64,000 nt of DNA from Andrena cerasifolii (Eukaryota; Arthropoda; Insecta; Hymenoptera; Andrenidae): contig NC_135133.1 in the NCBI RefSeq assembly GCF_050908995.1, forward strand, positions 8,846,001-8,910,000, written 5' to 3'. A program made the position numbers and the translations under genes. Under the pieces are notes generated by a model that saw only the letters and a list, made by a program, of their open reading frames with translations, was not told the DNA's origin and made no database searches. Shown here piece after piece: positions 1-12,300 of this stretch. Numbering within the stretch: the first letter of the stretch is position 1; each line of letters starts with the position of its first letter.

Positions 1-124
1 CTTTTAGTAATAATGTAATGATAAATCACAGTAGATTAAACCTGATTCCTAAGAGAAGTTCATAGTGAGGTACCAGTTAATAATATGTTTATTAAAATTG
101 AATTATATTAACATTAAATAATAC

Positions 125-359
125 CTTTCTCGAAGACGTTTTGCTCCCACAGATAGGGCTTGTAGGCACCAACCTCGTCCCTCGTAACGACAGACACTTC
201 GTAGTTGGTGAGTTTCCTTTTTATACGTGGACTGACGCGTACCAAAATGAACGTGTGCAGGAAATGCGATTTTATGCAGGCCGGGCTGAACGAAGTGTTA
301 TCAGCTTCCAGGAACACCACGCACACTATGTCGTTGCCTATGTGCCTTTTCCTTTGGAG
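125..359 (-). CDS. Rapgap1: Rap1GAP exon: catalytic HIGND segment of the Rap-GAP domain
   Basis: This exon starts in phase 0 after a CACAG acceptor at 360-361 and ends at donor AAAG|GTATTA (125/124), leaving one nucleotide over. It begins LQRKRHIGNDIVCVVF, the signature of the Rap-GAP catalytic domain. In the family this Asn is the 'asparagine thumb' that takes the place of an arginine finger; here its codon is 333-335. The neighbouring Arg-His pair, also important in human Rap1GAP, is kept. The exon ends in WEQNVFEKG, matching the family segment just after the catalytic helix. It is the last exon visible; the rest of the domain and the tail lie beyond the left edge. Confidence 0.92.
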
Positions 360-3300
360 CTGTGGAAAGGGGAAATTTTCTTTCGTTATAACACTGAAAA
401 GAATTGGATTCGCGATAGTAAGAATTAACGGGGACATTAAATAAAAACTTCGTCTCGATATTGTACGATCATTCAATGAATATTAACCTCGGTACTTTGA
501 GACACCTTTAAAATATTATTATAAAGGTTGAGTCACCTAAGATTTAAACCTGAAATATCTCCGTTGTTTTTAATGATGCGAGAAAATATCTAAAGGAAAG
601 AATGTTTGCCTCAGAGGGGAAATTATTGTAATGGAGAAGATTTTTTTCTGAAGGGCCTATTTTCCAAAATCTCAAAATCATCGTCGGTTGTTTCTTAAAT
701 GATATTACGTATTTTCATTAAGTGTAACGTTATATCCAATAAAAAGACAAATTTCGGAAAATCTGACCGTGAGAAAAAATCTTCTCCATCGTAATAATTA
801 TTGCACTTCCGAAGCAAACTTTTTTTTTCTTTGACATTTTCTCGTATCATTAAATACAACGGAATTATTTTAGGCTTAAATGTTAGTCCAAAAAGTACCG
901 TTGTTGCGCTGCAGCAAAAGAAAGCCAAGATGTTAAGAAAATGACTATTTATCAATGTTCCCTGAATTTCTCAAAAAATGATGACGAATTCTACCTTTTG
1001 CGGGTCGTGCTTCTCGTAAGGCAGCATCGTGGAGACGTGGAACATGATGTCGATGCCTCTCCAATTCGTGTAGACCGAATACAAGCCAGTCAAGTCGTGA
1101 ATGGTGTCCAGGCCACCCTTGTATTTGTCGAAACCCTTCAGCCGAACTTTCTCGCCGAGGATCTGCAGGAATTCCTCGAACAATGGCGAGTTGTCGTTGT
1201 TGTCGAGGATCTCCTCCTCGGCGCACTGGCCTTCTCGAACGTAAATCACGCCGACTTTCAGCTCAGACTTTATGAACACCTGATCCAATTTGAGCAGCTC
1301 GTCCTGGGTGTCTGGCAGCTGACCCAGTATCAAAGGTGGGTTCACGTTCACCTCTTTACCGAGGCTGCGAACCACTTCCTCGCGGTTGTACCTAGGAGAG
1401 ACGATTAATTCGTGAGTATTTGCTTCGTGTTTCCAAAGTGCGATAATGCGAGCTGTTTCGTCTAATCTTGTCACTTCGAGTAAATCTCTGATGACTCAAG
1501 TGGTTAATTAAATTATGTTTGAAGAGTTTGGCTTGTTATATTAGTTACAAAGTTTCTGAGAGAAATGTTACTTGCTTTTTCATATGGAATCAATTTTTTT
1601 CTGTAGTTATTGTTCTATTCTTTGCAGAACACTGTATATACTAATTTTGAGTGTTAAAGAAAATGGTTCGAATTCAAAGTTCAGCTTATAAGTGGTGAGT
1701 TATTTTTTTGAAAGTTCCATTGAGCATTGTAATCAGTTTAGTGAGTGTTAAATCAGAGGTAAATATTGAGGAATTCCCTGAGAATATTACTTCAAGGCAA
1801 ATTGCATTCGATGGAAATATTATGAGCAAGTTTACTTGCCTCCATTTATCCATAAAAAATTACAATAGCATGAAGCAAATTACTGCATTTTACAGGGTGT
1901 TCAGAAACAAGGATATTTAGTTATTAACATCAATAAATAAAAAACGAAGCTCCCCTGCAATTTCATTATCCCTGGTTTTCGTCTTAGTTTGTCACGAAGA
2001 ATCACCCATTTAATTTTCTATTTATTTCTGATCATGTTCCTACAGAACGAACACAAAATTTATTTAAACCCACCAAGTTAGATGAACTACCCTGTATGAC
2101 AATATGAAAGAACGTATCAAAAGTTCAATATTCTATAACAAACATCGTGGGAGCCAGTATAATAATAAGAAACCACTGAAGGGGGTAGTCTCATTCGCAG
2201 GCCCGAAAAAAGTGTTTTTTTAAGGAATTTTTTGGTGGAAAAATATACGGTCAATTAAAACAGTCTTTTGGTGTGTTGTTACGGGGTGTTCAATGTATTG
2301 TTCAATATATTTTTAGACACAAAATAAATTTTCCCTATAAAGATATAATCAATTCGTTATCTTGATATTAGTTCCACACACGAAGGACGCCTTCACACAG
2401 TTCATATATTATATCTTTATAGGGAACATTTATTTTATATGTAAAAAAAATACCGAACAATACAGTGAACACCCCACGACAACTTCCCAAAAGACTGCAT
2501 TGATTAAAATTATACTTTTCCACAAAAAAAATTGTAAAAAAAAATCACTATGTATTTTTCGTGCTTGCGACTGAGACTACCCCCTTAAATACCTGTCAGC
2601 GAAGACGCAGCTGGCAGGAATCAGTCCGTGAACGGTGTAACTGATCGCTCTGACGAGGATCCTGAATTGATCCCTGCCGTACAGCGTCTCCTGTTTGATG
2701 CTGAGGATCACAGGACCGAGGTCCTCGTCCGTGGTGAAGTAATTCCAGTGCTCAGTCCCGTAGAAGTACTTCTCGTAGGTCTCTTGCTCGACGGAGGTGA
2801 GCTCGAAGCCCTGGTTCTTCTCCCATTGCTCCTCAATAGTGGTCTTCTTCCTCTGCACCTCGTCAGTATCTACCTCATTCTCCTCGTAGAAGCAATAATT
2901 GTTATCCTGCAGTCTCTGCGTGGTCTCTTGCTCGTCCCCGACTAATTCGGGATCCGAGTCTCCGCTTCTATTCTCGTCCCAGATCAGACCTGACGTGATC
3001 TGCTGCCTCGAGCACTCGATCCAGTAGCCGGGCGTGGGCACCAGGTGATGTGGGAACTCTTTGCAGATCTCGTCTGTAAACGAAAACCGAAGGGAAGAAG
3101 CAACACTAAAAATTACAGTAACATTTTATCCTATAACAGTCCTGCTTGTTACTACAGAAACGAATGGAAGTCGAGGCGTGCTGATGCAGTCACACGTTTC
3201 CCACTTACGAGGCAGAAATGGGACGTCGATCGTTGCGATTGGAAGCTTGGATTACGATTGCATAACTGCTACTTAATACGAAGGATGAAAGGAGGCATCA

Positions 3301-6300
3301 AGCTCTACCGGTTTCGATTAAGGGACTAGGCAGTCAAATCGCTCGAAAATCAAGTATTGTTTGCGAATTAATTACAACGAGATGAAAGCAAGCAAAGACT
3401 TTTACTTTTACACACTGCTTACTACTATCGCGAAGAGTAGGAAAATATTTTTTGTGCCCACATATATCTATTTTACAAATGAAGCCACGCGAGGTTGATT
3501 AGACAGTGTTTTAGAAAAAGCGTTCTTGGTTTTGCCCTGATATAGAGCTTAGAAATAAAGATACAACGGTCTCCTTGGAATATGTTTCTCCTAGAACCTG
3601 CAATTTCGAGGGGAACCTCTGAAAAACGAATCGAACCAAAATTATTAAAATAGCGACTAGGAAAAGGCGAAACGTACGATAAATGTCGATTTTCACGATG
3701 CACAGATGGCTGTTATTTTCTTATCTCGAAAACTAGAGCTTGCACACTTTATGCCGAGGTACACTCCAGAAAGGGATGTATTTTGAACATGCTGTAAAAA
3801 TTTCAAGTCAATCCGAACCTCGGTTTTCCGCAATCAGGGCAAAATCACAAAAAAAAATTGTTCACAGTTTATAGTATTAATAAGTATTACCCAAAAGTAT
3901 CAGCCACAATTTTTATTCATCACCTTGTAATAAACTCGCAAAGAAATACTTGATCCTCGAGCGATTTGACTGCCTAAGTAGCGCCCTTAATAACATCCAG
4001 AAACGCAGGTTATTTTCGTCGCGCTCGCAATTCCGCTTCTCAGTGTTTTCGATGAATTTCCGGCAGCCTTTGTCCAAGTTTCGCTTCCCCATGAGACAAC
4101 AGTGCCTCGGCGAAGCGGGAATGAGAAGTTCCCCCGGCGGGGAATCTCCTTTTCTCCCTGGGACCAGTGCGGCCATCGAAGTGTCCTCGAAGCGTTTGTT
4201 TGCGGCACGTGGAAGCGCGGAGGAATCGCCGATGGGGGTGGAGGTTGGGGCACTCCGCTTGAAATCATTAAGGGAGGAATCTGATCCGGCCCGAAGAGGG
4301 CCTCGTCGCGGACGGATCCATCGGCACAATCAGTCTTCAGTGTCAGGGGCTTCTCTTTCGCCGTGCAACGTGACTGCGCGCCCACTTAGGCACGTATTAT
4401 CGATAATGCTTCTTCCCTTATCCTTTGTGGCGGCGTCCTTCGATCCACCCTTCGACAGCTTCGATCTTTTCAGCCGGCAGAACGTCGACGATACCGCGGT
4501 CGATTCACTGTAAGGTAGAACACCAAACTGTTTATAGACAGGCTTGGTATTCGAACTTAAAGTGAACCGGCCGCGGTGCATTTCTTCCTTTCGACTCGCC
4601 TTCCCTTCGCGCCAGTCCCGGTGCCATTTTCGGGGGAATTAATGGTAATATTGCTCGTAAATTCGGCGGTAGATCGGCGGGACAGCGCTCCAGCTTCCAT
4701 TGTTCCTCGTCGGTGGCGGAGGATTGCGAAATTCCTCCGAAAGTGACGAGCTAATGGAGGAAATCGGGTATCTGATATGGTTTAATTAGATTTATCGAAT
4801 GCCGACGCGTGATGGAGAAGTTTTCTCTACGTTTTCGTGCTTTGTAAGCGGTTTGATTTGATCTCTGAGGAGCAGTTTGCGCAGTCATTTTTTTTAGTAA
4901 CGTTTCGGTGAGTAATTTTGTTTTTCTTGTGTGAATTATTGACACTTGGTGTACTGGATTTGTGTGCTTAAAGTTTTCTTGTGTGCTGAATGTGGGAGAG
5001 ATATTATTGCAGAGTTACGCGAAGTGCTGTCAGTAGTTTCTACCATTATCGGTTTATTTTCATTCTTGGAGACAGGCCTTTACTTGGGTGAATATTATTC
5101 TGGATGGAAGCGAGCTTGAAATGTATCAGCCAATTCTGGAATGTTAAATATTGATTAACCATTTTCGGAAGGAATGGGTTCAAATGAATGCCATTGCATT
5201 TCCAATTTGTCTGATGGATTTATATGTGGAAAATATTGATTAAGAAACTCGATTGTACAGAAGCTCGAGAAAGTGGAGCGATTTTACGAATGTGCAAAAC
5301 TTTTCCTGGCATAATTGTAAGGTTTACTCATTTAGTCATTGTCCTCACTCAACGGTGTAAAATATATTTTTCTTTGATGTCTACGAAGAAAATGGAAGGA
5401 TTTAAAATTACAAAATAAATAGACATATTTACTAGTGAAATCAAGCCCTGACATCACGAATTATCGAAACCTTCCATCCGAACCCTCCACCACTGATCAA
5501 CGTCCTCGTCCACCAAAGTTTTTGTATTCGAAATTTCGGCGTCAACGCCAGTGGCGGATTTAACCGCTTGGGCCCCTACACAGAAGGCCCCCGGGCCCCA
5601 TCTTCAACAGAAATTATGATTTTATTCAAACACTATATTTATTGTCTGCACTACTACACTTAGCCGGTGTTTAGTAATCTGCATCTTCATTTTCCAGAAA
5701 AAATGGGCTCTACAGAACATTTGCCACCTGGCCCTTATTCCTTAAATCCGCCGCTGGTTAACACCGATATCCTTCAAAGTCGAAAATTGCCTCGAGCAGA
5801 TAGTCTTATTTCAGCAATGAGTATGAGAAGACCTGGCTCGAAGAATACTACCAGTGACTGGTTGGTGCTACATCGCGGCGAGAATCATCATGTAAGTAAT
5901 GCCTTAGTCAAATAAAATTCGTTTTTATTAATGTTCTTCGATATAAACGCGATAAGTATTGCGCCTGTAAACTAGAAATGCTTTGAATTCTTAAAACGAA
6001 TTTATCTAATAATTAAGAGGTGAAAAGTAAAATCCCTTCTCGCGTTTAGGGTTCATTGACCGGTAGGTATATCTACTTGGTGATAAATTAAGATTCTTAT
6101 TCGCCTGTGTGCCCACATGTTAAATTGCTCGAATATTCTTCTCGTTACTAATTATACAAATTAAACGGTATTTAACCCTCTGTAACCCAAATTTGTAGGA
6201 AATTGATGGATCGTATATAAATTAACCAGTACATTTTAATTTCATTTCAAAGATTATATTGTAAAGTAAGGGTTTGTGGTTCTTATAGTTACAGAGAATT

Positions 6301-9300
6301 AATAGGACATATGCACACATTTCTGCTCGGAATATTGCCAGAGTAAGAACCATTTCTGTAAACTTTCACCAGCAGAAAGATTTACCTTCCACGTTCCTGA
6401 CAAAATCGCTATTAAAGGTCGCCGAGTCTCAAAGAATATCAGTTCCTTAAACTAAGTAGACTGCTTTACTTAAGACTTAAGGCTTCCTTTCCTGAACCAA
6501 ATTAACTCAACGATATGCCTTGAAAAGTTTCTTCCGTCATCTTTGAGTACAGCTTCTCAAGTTCTTACGTAAAGTGAAGTGGAAATAAAACTATCCACGC
6601 CCATTCTCAGTGCACTCAAGTATCAAACACAATATTCCTTATCTCGATGTACAACGGAAATTGGTTGCACGCGTTAGCGAAAGGTTCTCCAAACGAAACC
6701 CACAAATACTTATAGCGCAAGTTCCCTTTTCGTTTGAACTCGAAAGCGTCGTTTTTAATTGAGGAGCGCAAACGAAGTTGGCGTGCGCAGAGGCGCGTGG
6801 TTCAAGAACAAGAGGAGAACCACCTGTAGCTCCGATCCTCATACGTATGCACGGTCTGGTAAAAGTTTCGCGGTCATAGTGCTTCATTGTTCGATCTGAC
6901 GCGTCTTTCAGGTCTGAAAGGGATCTTGCGACGATTGGAGGCACAGGGATCTACAAATCCGTGGGTGATCCTACCTGAGCACGCTTGCGGCGGCAGCGGG
7001 AATATTAGGGTGGTCGATGACTTTCTTCTCGCAACTGCGCAGCCTAAACTTTGTGGCTTGAAGCTGCGCAACTGCTGCATGAAGTCCGTGCACTCCATCA
7101 GCGCCACGTCAGCGAAGTGAAGATCGCAAAGTATTTGGTTTTTGAACCTGTAGGGAGGAGCGAAATGTCGATGACTTCCTTTGCTCAGGCTGGACCGAGC
7201 GTCAAGGCTGATTTGAAAAGTCCGTGTTTTGTGAGGAATAATCGTGGGGAATATCTAAGCTATTACTTTTGAAAATTTATCAGGTTTATTATATTCAACT
7301 ATAAAAATTAATAAACACCCCCCTAAAATATATAGTATTAAACCCTGAAAGCAATTCTGATCCTCCCTCAACTAAATCAAAGGGAATCCGATTTAATTCA
7401 ATCAACATTCTTACTATAAACATTAAATAAATTGGTATAAATACAAAATAGATTTTATATAATATTGAAATTTATATAAATCTAAAACTGAATATCTCGC
7501 AATTAATAAAATGATTGGAAATATAATTAAAAATAAGATTCATAAAATACGAACTGGACAATTGGTTTAATAACACCTAATATTGAATAATTAGAATTAG
7601 AAGTTCATCCCGCAATTATTAACGGATGAACTCCTATTCTTAAAACACTTAATAAACATAAAACCCCAAAACTCATTGAATACAAATTTGAAAAAGGCTG
7701 TCTCAGATTTGGGCATTATTTGGAGGAAATATTTTAGAAATGATTATTCAAGTAATGTATTTTCTTATTCGAGTGAAAGTTATTTTCGAATACTTGTAGA
7801 TTCTGTTCTGAATTATTTCGTTGGTTGGTTACTGATCTAATGATTTATTAGTTTATTGTGTATTTAAGTGTAAGTGTCTCTTGAAGTGAGCTCGCAAATA
7901 ATGTGTGATCCATTGAAATGATTTACTTGGTTTTGCAACAAAATGAAAATACTTTTTCTAAATTTATTTTTAAAGCAAAAGTAATAAATGTAACTTACAT
8001 AATTCAGCATTTAAAATATTATCTTTCCTTTTGTATTTCAAATCGTTTCTGCTAAGTCTGAAGTGGGCAAGTTTTTGATAGTAACAGGGTTATTGGTAAA
8101 AAATAAATCCAAATTAAAATCGACTTTCATGCAGACTTGTTACGAAACATATATGCTTCTGTGGGAGAAAAAGGTTCAGACTTTGAGAATTATAGAATAT
8201 GTAATCGAAAGCATAAAAATCAATATATTCTAAATTCTACCTTCTACTATTATTACATGATTCATTCTCCAACACTTGAACAGTTTTATTAGCACACATT
8301 CGTTATATCAGCCTTCTCCCCATCGATGGAAGTTAAACTCACAACCAGTCATAAAATGACCCCCATTTTAAATTAAAAAATATAGAAATAGAGCTGAAGA
8401 AATTATTCAGAAATTAATCGCGGTTGAGTGCAACCGAAGGATCCTTCTGGCCAGGTAAGAACGATACTCGTGAAACTCGAAAAGGCTTTATCGATGGCAG
8501 AAACAATCGTCGAAGTGCGAACTTTCATGGAAGTTGAAGCCGTTCGATAAAGAGTGAATCCACGACAGCGTCCCGACGCCGGTCGTTATTGGATCACGTC
8601 GACCCTCTTATATCCTTTATCATCTTTTATTACGGCGGATTCATGCGGTACCCAATTAAAATCACTGCTCCTGCAATGGAGGCCACGAATCACTGTTGCT
8701 TCCGTGAAATTGTTTTCCAAGTAATCGAACCGTTCGGTGACGTAGGCACTTTAGAGATACTAAGCTAGAATATACTTGCTGACCCACCTAAATGTATTTC
8801 GTAAAACATTCTATTCGTTTTGATACAGATAGGAGACTGTTTCGAGTGATAAGCTTGAGAAAAGAGAATTTAATAACTGAATAGCAAGATTTAGTTTCTT
8901 CATTGGTGGATTCTGCACTTTTAACATTTGTAATTTATGGGAAATTAAGGGCATCGATTAAGGATGGCTTTGGTTCAGTGATATATCCAAAATTTGTTAA
9001 AATTAATTTCATTTTTCTCAGGGTGAATGAAGTTCTGATTCAATTTATTTTCTTTTATAAAAAGGATATTGTATTATAGAGTTTTGCTGCAAGGATATTG
9101 CATTTGGCTTTGCCTCCTACCTCGATTATGAACAAAGAAAGCTTGACAATTTCTCTCCGCAATTTATTATTATGAAACCTCCAAAGTTTTGTTAAAAATC
9201 GATACACGTCCAGACACCTGGACAGTATTTGAAATCAATATTGAACGGGGACAATAAGTTGAGAAGTTCAGACTACAAAAAAATTATTTTAGCACTTGTG

Positions 9301-12300
9301 TAGTGTGCAAATTATATTCGCTGTTTCTCCTATCAGACTGTAATCCACGAGCAACCTCGACATCCGTAATAAATCGTATTTCTGCCATGAAAAATATGTG
9401 GTCAACATTTCGGATAAAATGATTTCGCCGGTATCTCCCGATACACAGCCATCGATAGAATATTCATACGAATCGTTAAAATAAATAGTGTTTTTTTATA
9501 ACCCGGGTACTAAAAATTTCACGAAGCCACATCACTCTTCTACAGACGTGCAATGAAACAGAAATTGAGTTTCACAAGTTTCCCCACGACTCCCCTATAA
9601 ATTCCGTAACCTCCCACGCCGTAACGCACAGAATCGACGATCATTTCTCTCGAAATTTAAAAGAAAAAACGCGAATCTACTTGCGTTGTATCGTTTGAAA
9701 TCACTGCGAGCCTCGCCACGCGTTCCGAGCGTTACAATTGCGGGTGTTTTAGCTGATTGGATCGCCATCGAGGAGACTCGTGTCGTTTTTCTTCCCTAGG
9801 AACGTTTCCCGATGAAAAATTCACGGCAGGACGATCGATTCTGATCAAATTGAACAAAACGGGAAGCATTTCGGATTTGAGAGATCAAGCTTCTCTCCGT
9901 CGAACCTCAATTCTGAATATTCTCATTACAAAGTGCATTAACTTCTTTGAAGCAGCAGCGTTCTAATATAAATGCCATTTGTTCTTATTTTCTTAAAAGA
10001 AATGCCATTTCTCTCTTTTCTTAAAAGAAATGCCGTTTCTTTCTTTTCTAAAAGAAATGACCGACGCCCATAAAAAATATCAAATGGTTATTTATTGCGA
10101 AAGAGAGACCAATGCTTTCTTAAAAAATAAGAAATTAAAGTGGATGGCATATAAAGTTGGGAACGATGGTTATCGAATAAAAAATTCAAGGAAATATGAA
10201 CCTGCTGTATACAAGTTAGATTATTGCAATCTCCTTACTCACCGTCTAGCCCGTTTGTGATTGGGTCCTGTAAGATTCAGGCCGCAGCTGTTACATTTTA
10301 GGCATTCCTCGTGGTAGTGATTGTTGTCGTACAGTGGCGACGGATCTTGAAACAATAAGCACAGGTGGTGGATTTAATTTTCTCTGGAAATAATTATGCA
10401 CTACTTCGAAATGATTCCAATTGAATCAATTCGATCAGTTCACCTAATTATGTAGTGGTATAATATTCCCATTTTTCCTCCCATTTTCGATAAGTACCAC
10501 GTGCTCTTAAAATTTAGCAAATACTTTTTAATACCCTACGTAATTTCATACCTAGAAGAAGTCTTGTGTTTCAACAAGAAATCTCATTTAGCAGCATTCA
10601 TTATCTTGAATTTAGGATATGGACTCTCATTAAAATTATGAACGTTAGAAGCAACGCACTTGAAATACCAATTTTGGTGTCCACCTCGCAGTTCCTAGCC
10701 CATGTATCAATTAATTCAAGTCTCGTTATACTTGTTAAAACAATACCCGTTTCCGTGGGGGTGTTGACGTTACATGTACTGCATCGAGGAATTCAGAGTG
10801 CTAAGCCAACGTCATGCGAGCATGTGAATTTACGTTCGCGTAGTGTTTGTTTCCCTTCAGTGGATCGCGTTGTTCACATAATCGAGCGTTTGGTTAAATG
10901 GTGTTCGAGTAATCGAGGTTTCGCTGCGCCTCGAATTACGACGTGAAAATGGACCATTTTCTACTTAGAGGAGACTATGGAAACGCGCGAAACGAGCGAT
11001 GATTAAACGAGGAGGGAGGTTAAATCGAGGCGGAATAATTCTTCCTTTATCGACTCTTCGGTAGATAAAGGTTTTCTTGGACAACGCTGCATTTTGATGC
11101 AATAATGCAGCGACCTTATGGTAGTTTTTAGCTCGTTGAACGCAACGGCGATTAATCTGCATAGCGTACCCTGCAAATAGCGGTGTAACCGATAAAAAAA
11201 AAAGGAGAGCTTTCTCGTTGAAGAGCAAGAAATAAATTTTTCCACGCCGATGGCGTAACCGGCGAGGAAATTATTCAGGCGAAACAAGAGAACCGATTTG
11301 CAGGATTAATTGAAACTCTTGCGAAGTGTATTTTCGTCCCTTAATCCAGAATTGATTGAAGCTCAGTGTGCCGAGGTATTAGGATGATTAGGCTGATTAA
11401 ATTTCAATTACGACTTATTAGAATTATTGGAATCTTCAGAGTTTAATTAGCTCTGCGATTTATGCAACTTCGCAGTACACTAACGCTCGAAATTATTCGA
11501 TCGGTGAGAGGGAAGTCTGTTTTCTTTTTATTTTTAGTGGAGCAGCAGTTTGTAATTTTCATAGTTGCATTTAATAAAGAATCACAGAATATTGCTTTCA
11601 CGATAATAATATTAATTGAGGTGACGCGTTAAATATTTCCAGTAGCGTACATGATTTTTGGGTCCACGATATAATGTGTATACTTATTTAAGGGTAGCCT
11701 CCTATCAAAACACTACAAAATAGGTGATTTTTAGGATTTTATTTAAAGAAAAAATAAACATCATGGTGTTATAAAACTTTTTAGGTCGTATTTGTACATC
11801 ATTGAGGATAATTATTTTTGCATATTTTATTTGGTGATACAAAAGAATCTTCGGAATTGATTAGGCCTTAATAGGTGTAGAGTTGGAATAAATTGGCACA
11901 ATTAAGAAAATTTTACCTTGCAAATCTCTGTAAAATTAGATATTTCAGAAGGTGCGACAGAATTTTCCAGCAACCACTGAATATCCATCATGCAGGATAA
12001 CATAGTTTATTACAGTGCAAACATAGGATGATTACAAAAGAATTCAGTATAAAATAGTACAGAAAATATAGAACATAGAATAATTACAATTTCTTATCAA
12101 GGAAAGTCAGCCGCGATACAAACTGCCATCGTTATATTCACTGCGCTTAAACAAACTCGTTACGAAGTCCATCGAACGATAAATTCAATCTTTCACCCCT
12201 ATCAGAATTCTATCGACAAGTATAATTACTATTACGAGCCATAAAATTGCCTGAAATTTGCATTACCCGCGCATTTACTATTCCCTTTACAAAGGACAAT

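Larger units (their letters stand above)
1392..2592 (-). other. Intron of the Rap1GAP gene carrying two MITEs
   Basis: This 1,201-nt intron contains a 202-bp TA-flanked element (1893-2094) and a 404-bp TTAA-flanked foldback (2181-2584). The foldback lies almost against the 5' splice site at 2592, where the donor reads AG|GTATTTAAGG. The rest (1392-1890) is AT-rich and shows nothing recognisable. Confidence 0.85.
7148..10242 (-). other. Intron splitting the LIM region
   Basis: This 3.1-kb intron holds the nad1 NUMT (about 7268-7702) and a short tandem repeat (9970-10060). Between them, 7700-9960 is AT-rich with no recognisable feature. Confidence 0.8.

Noticed and set aside
3950..4513. 187-codon open frame on the plus strand
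   Set aside because: Equally long open frames lie antisense in the same GC-rich stretch. There is no domain, repeat or splice context, and it falls inside an intron of the minus-strand gene.
10741..10795. Possible missing LIM exon (minus strand, CSTCNVNTPTET then phase-1 donor)
   Set aside because: Spacing and phase fit, but an in-frame TGA lies four codons upstream and there is no AG acceptor between it and the cysteines, so it cannot be an ordinary exon.
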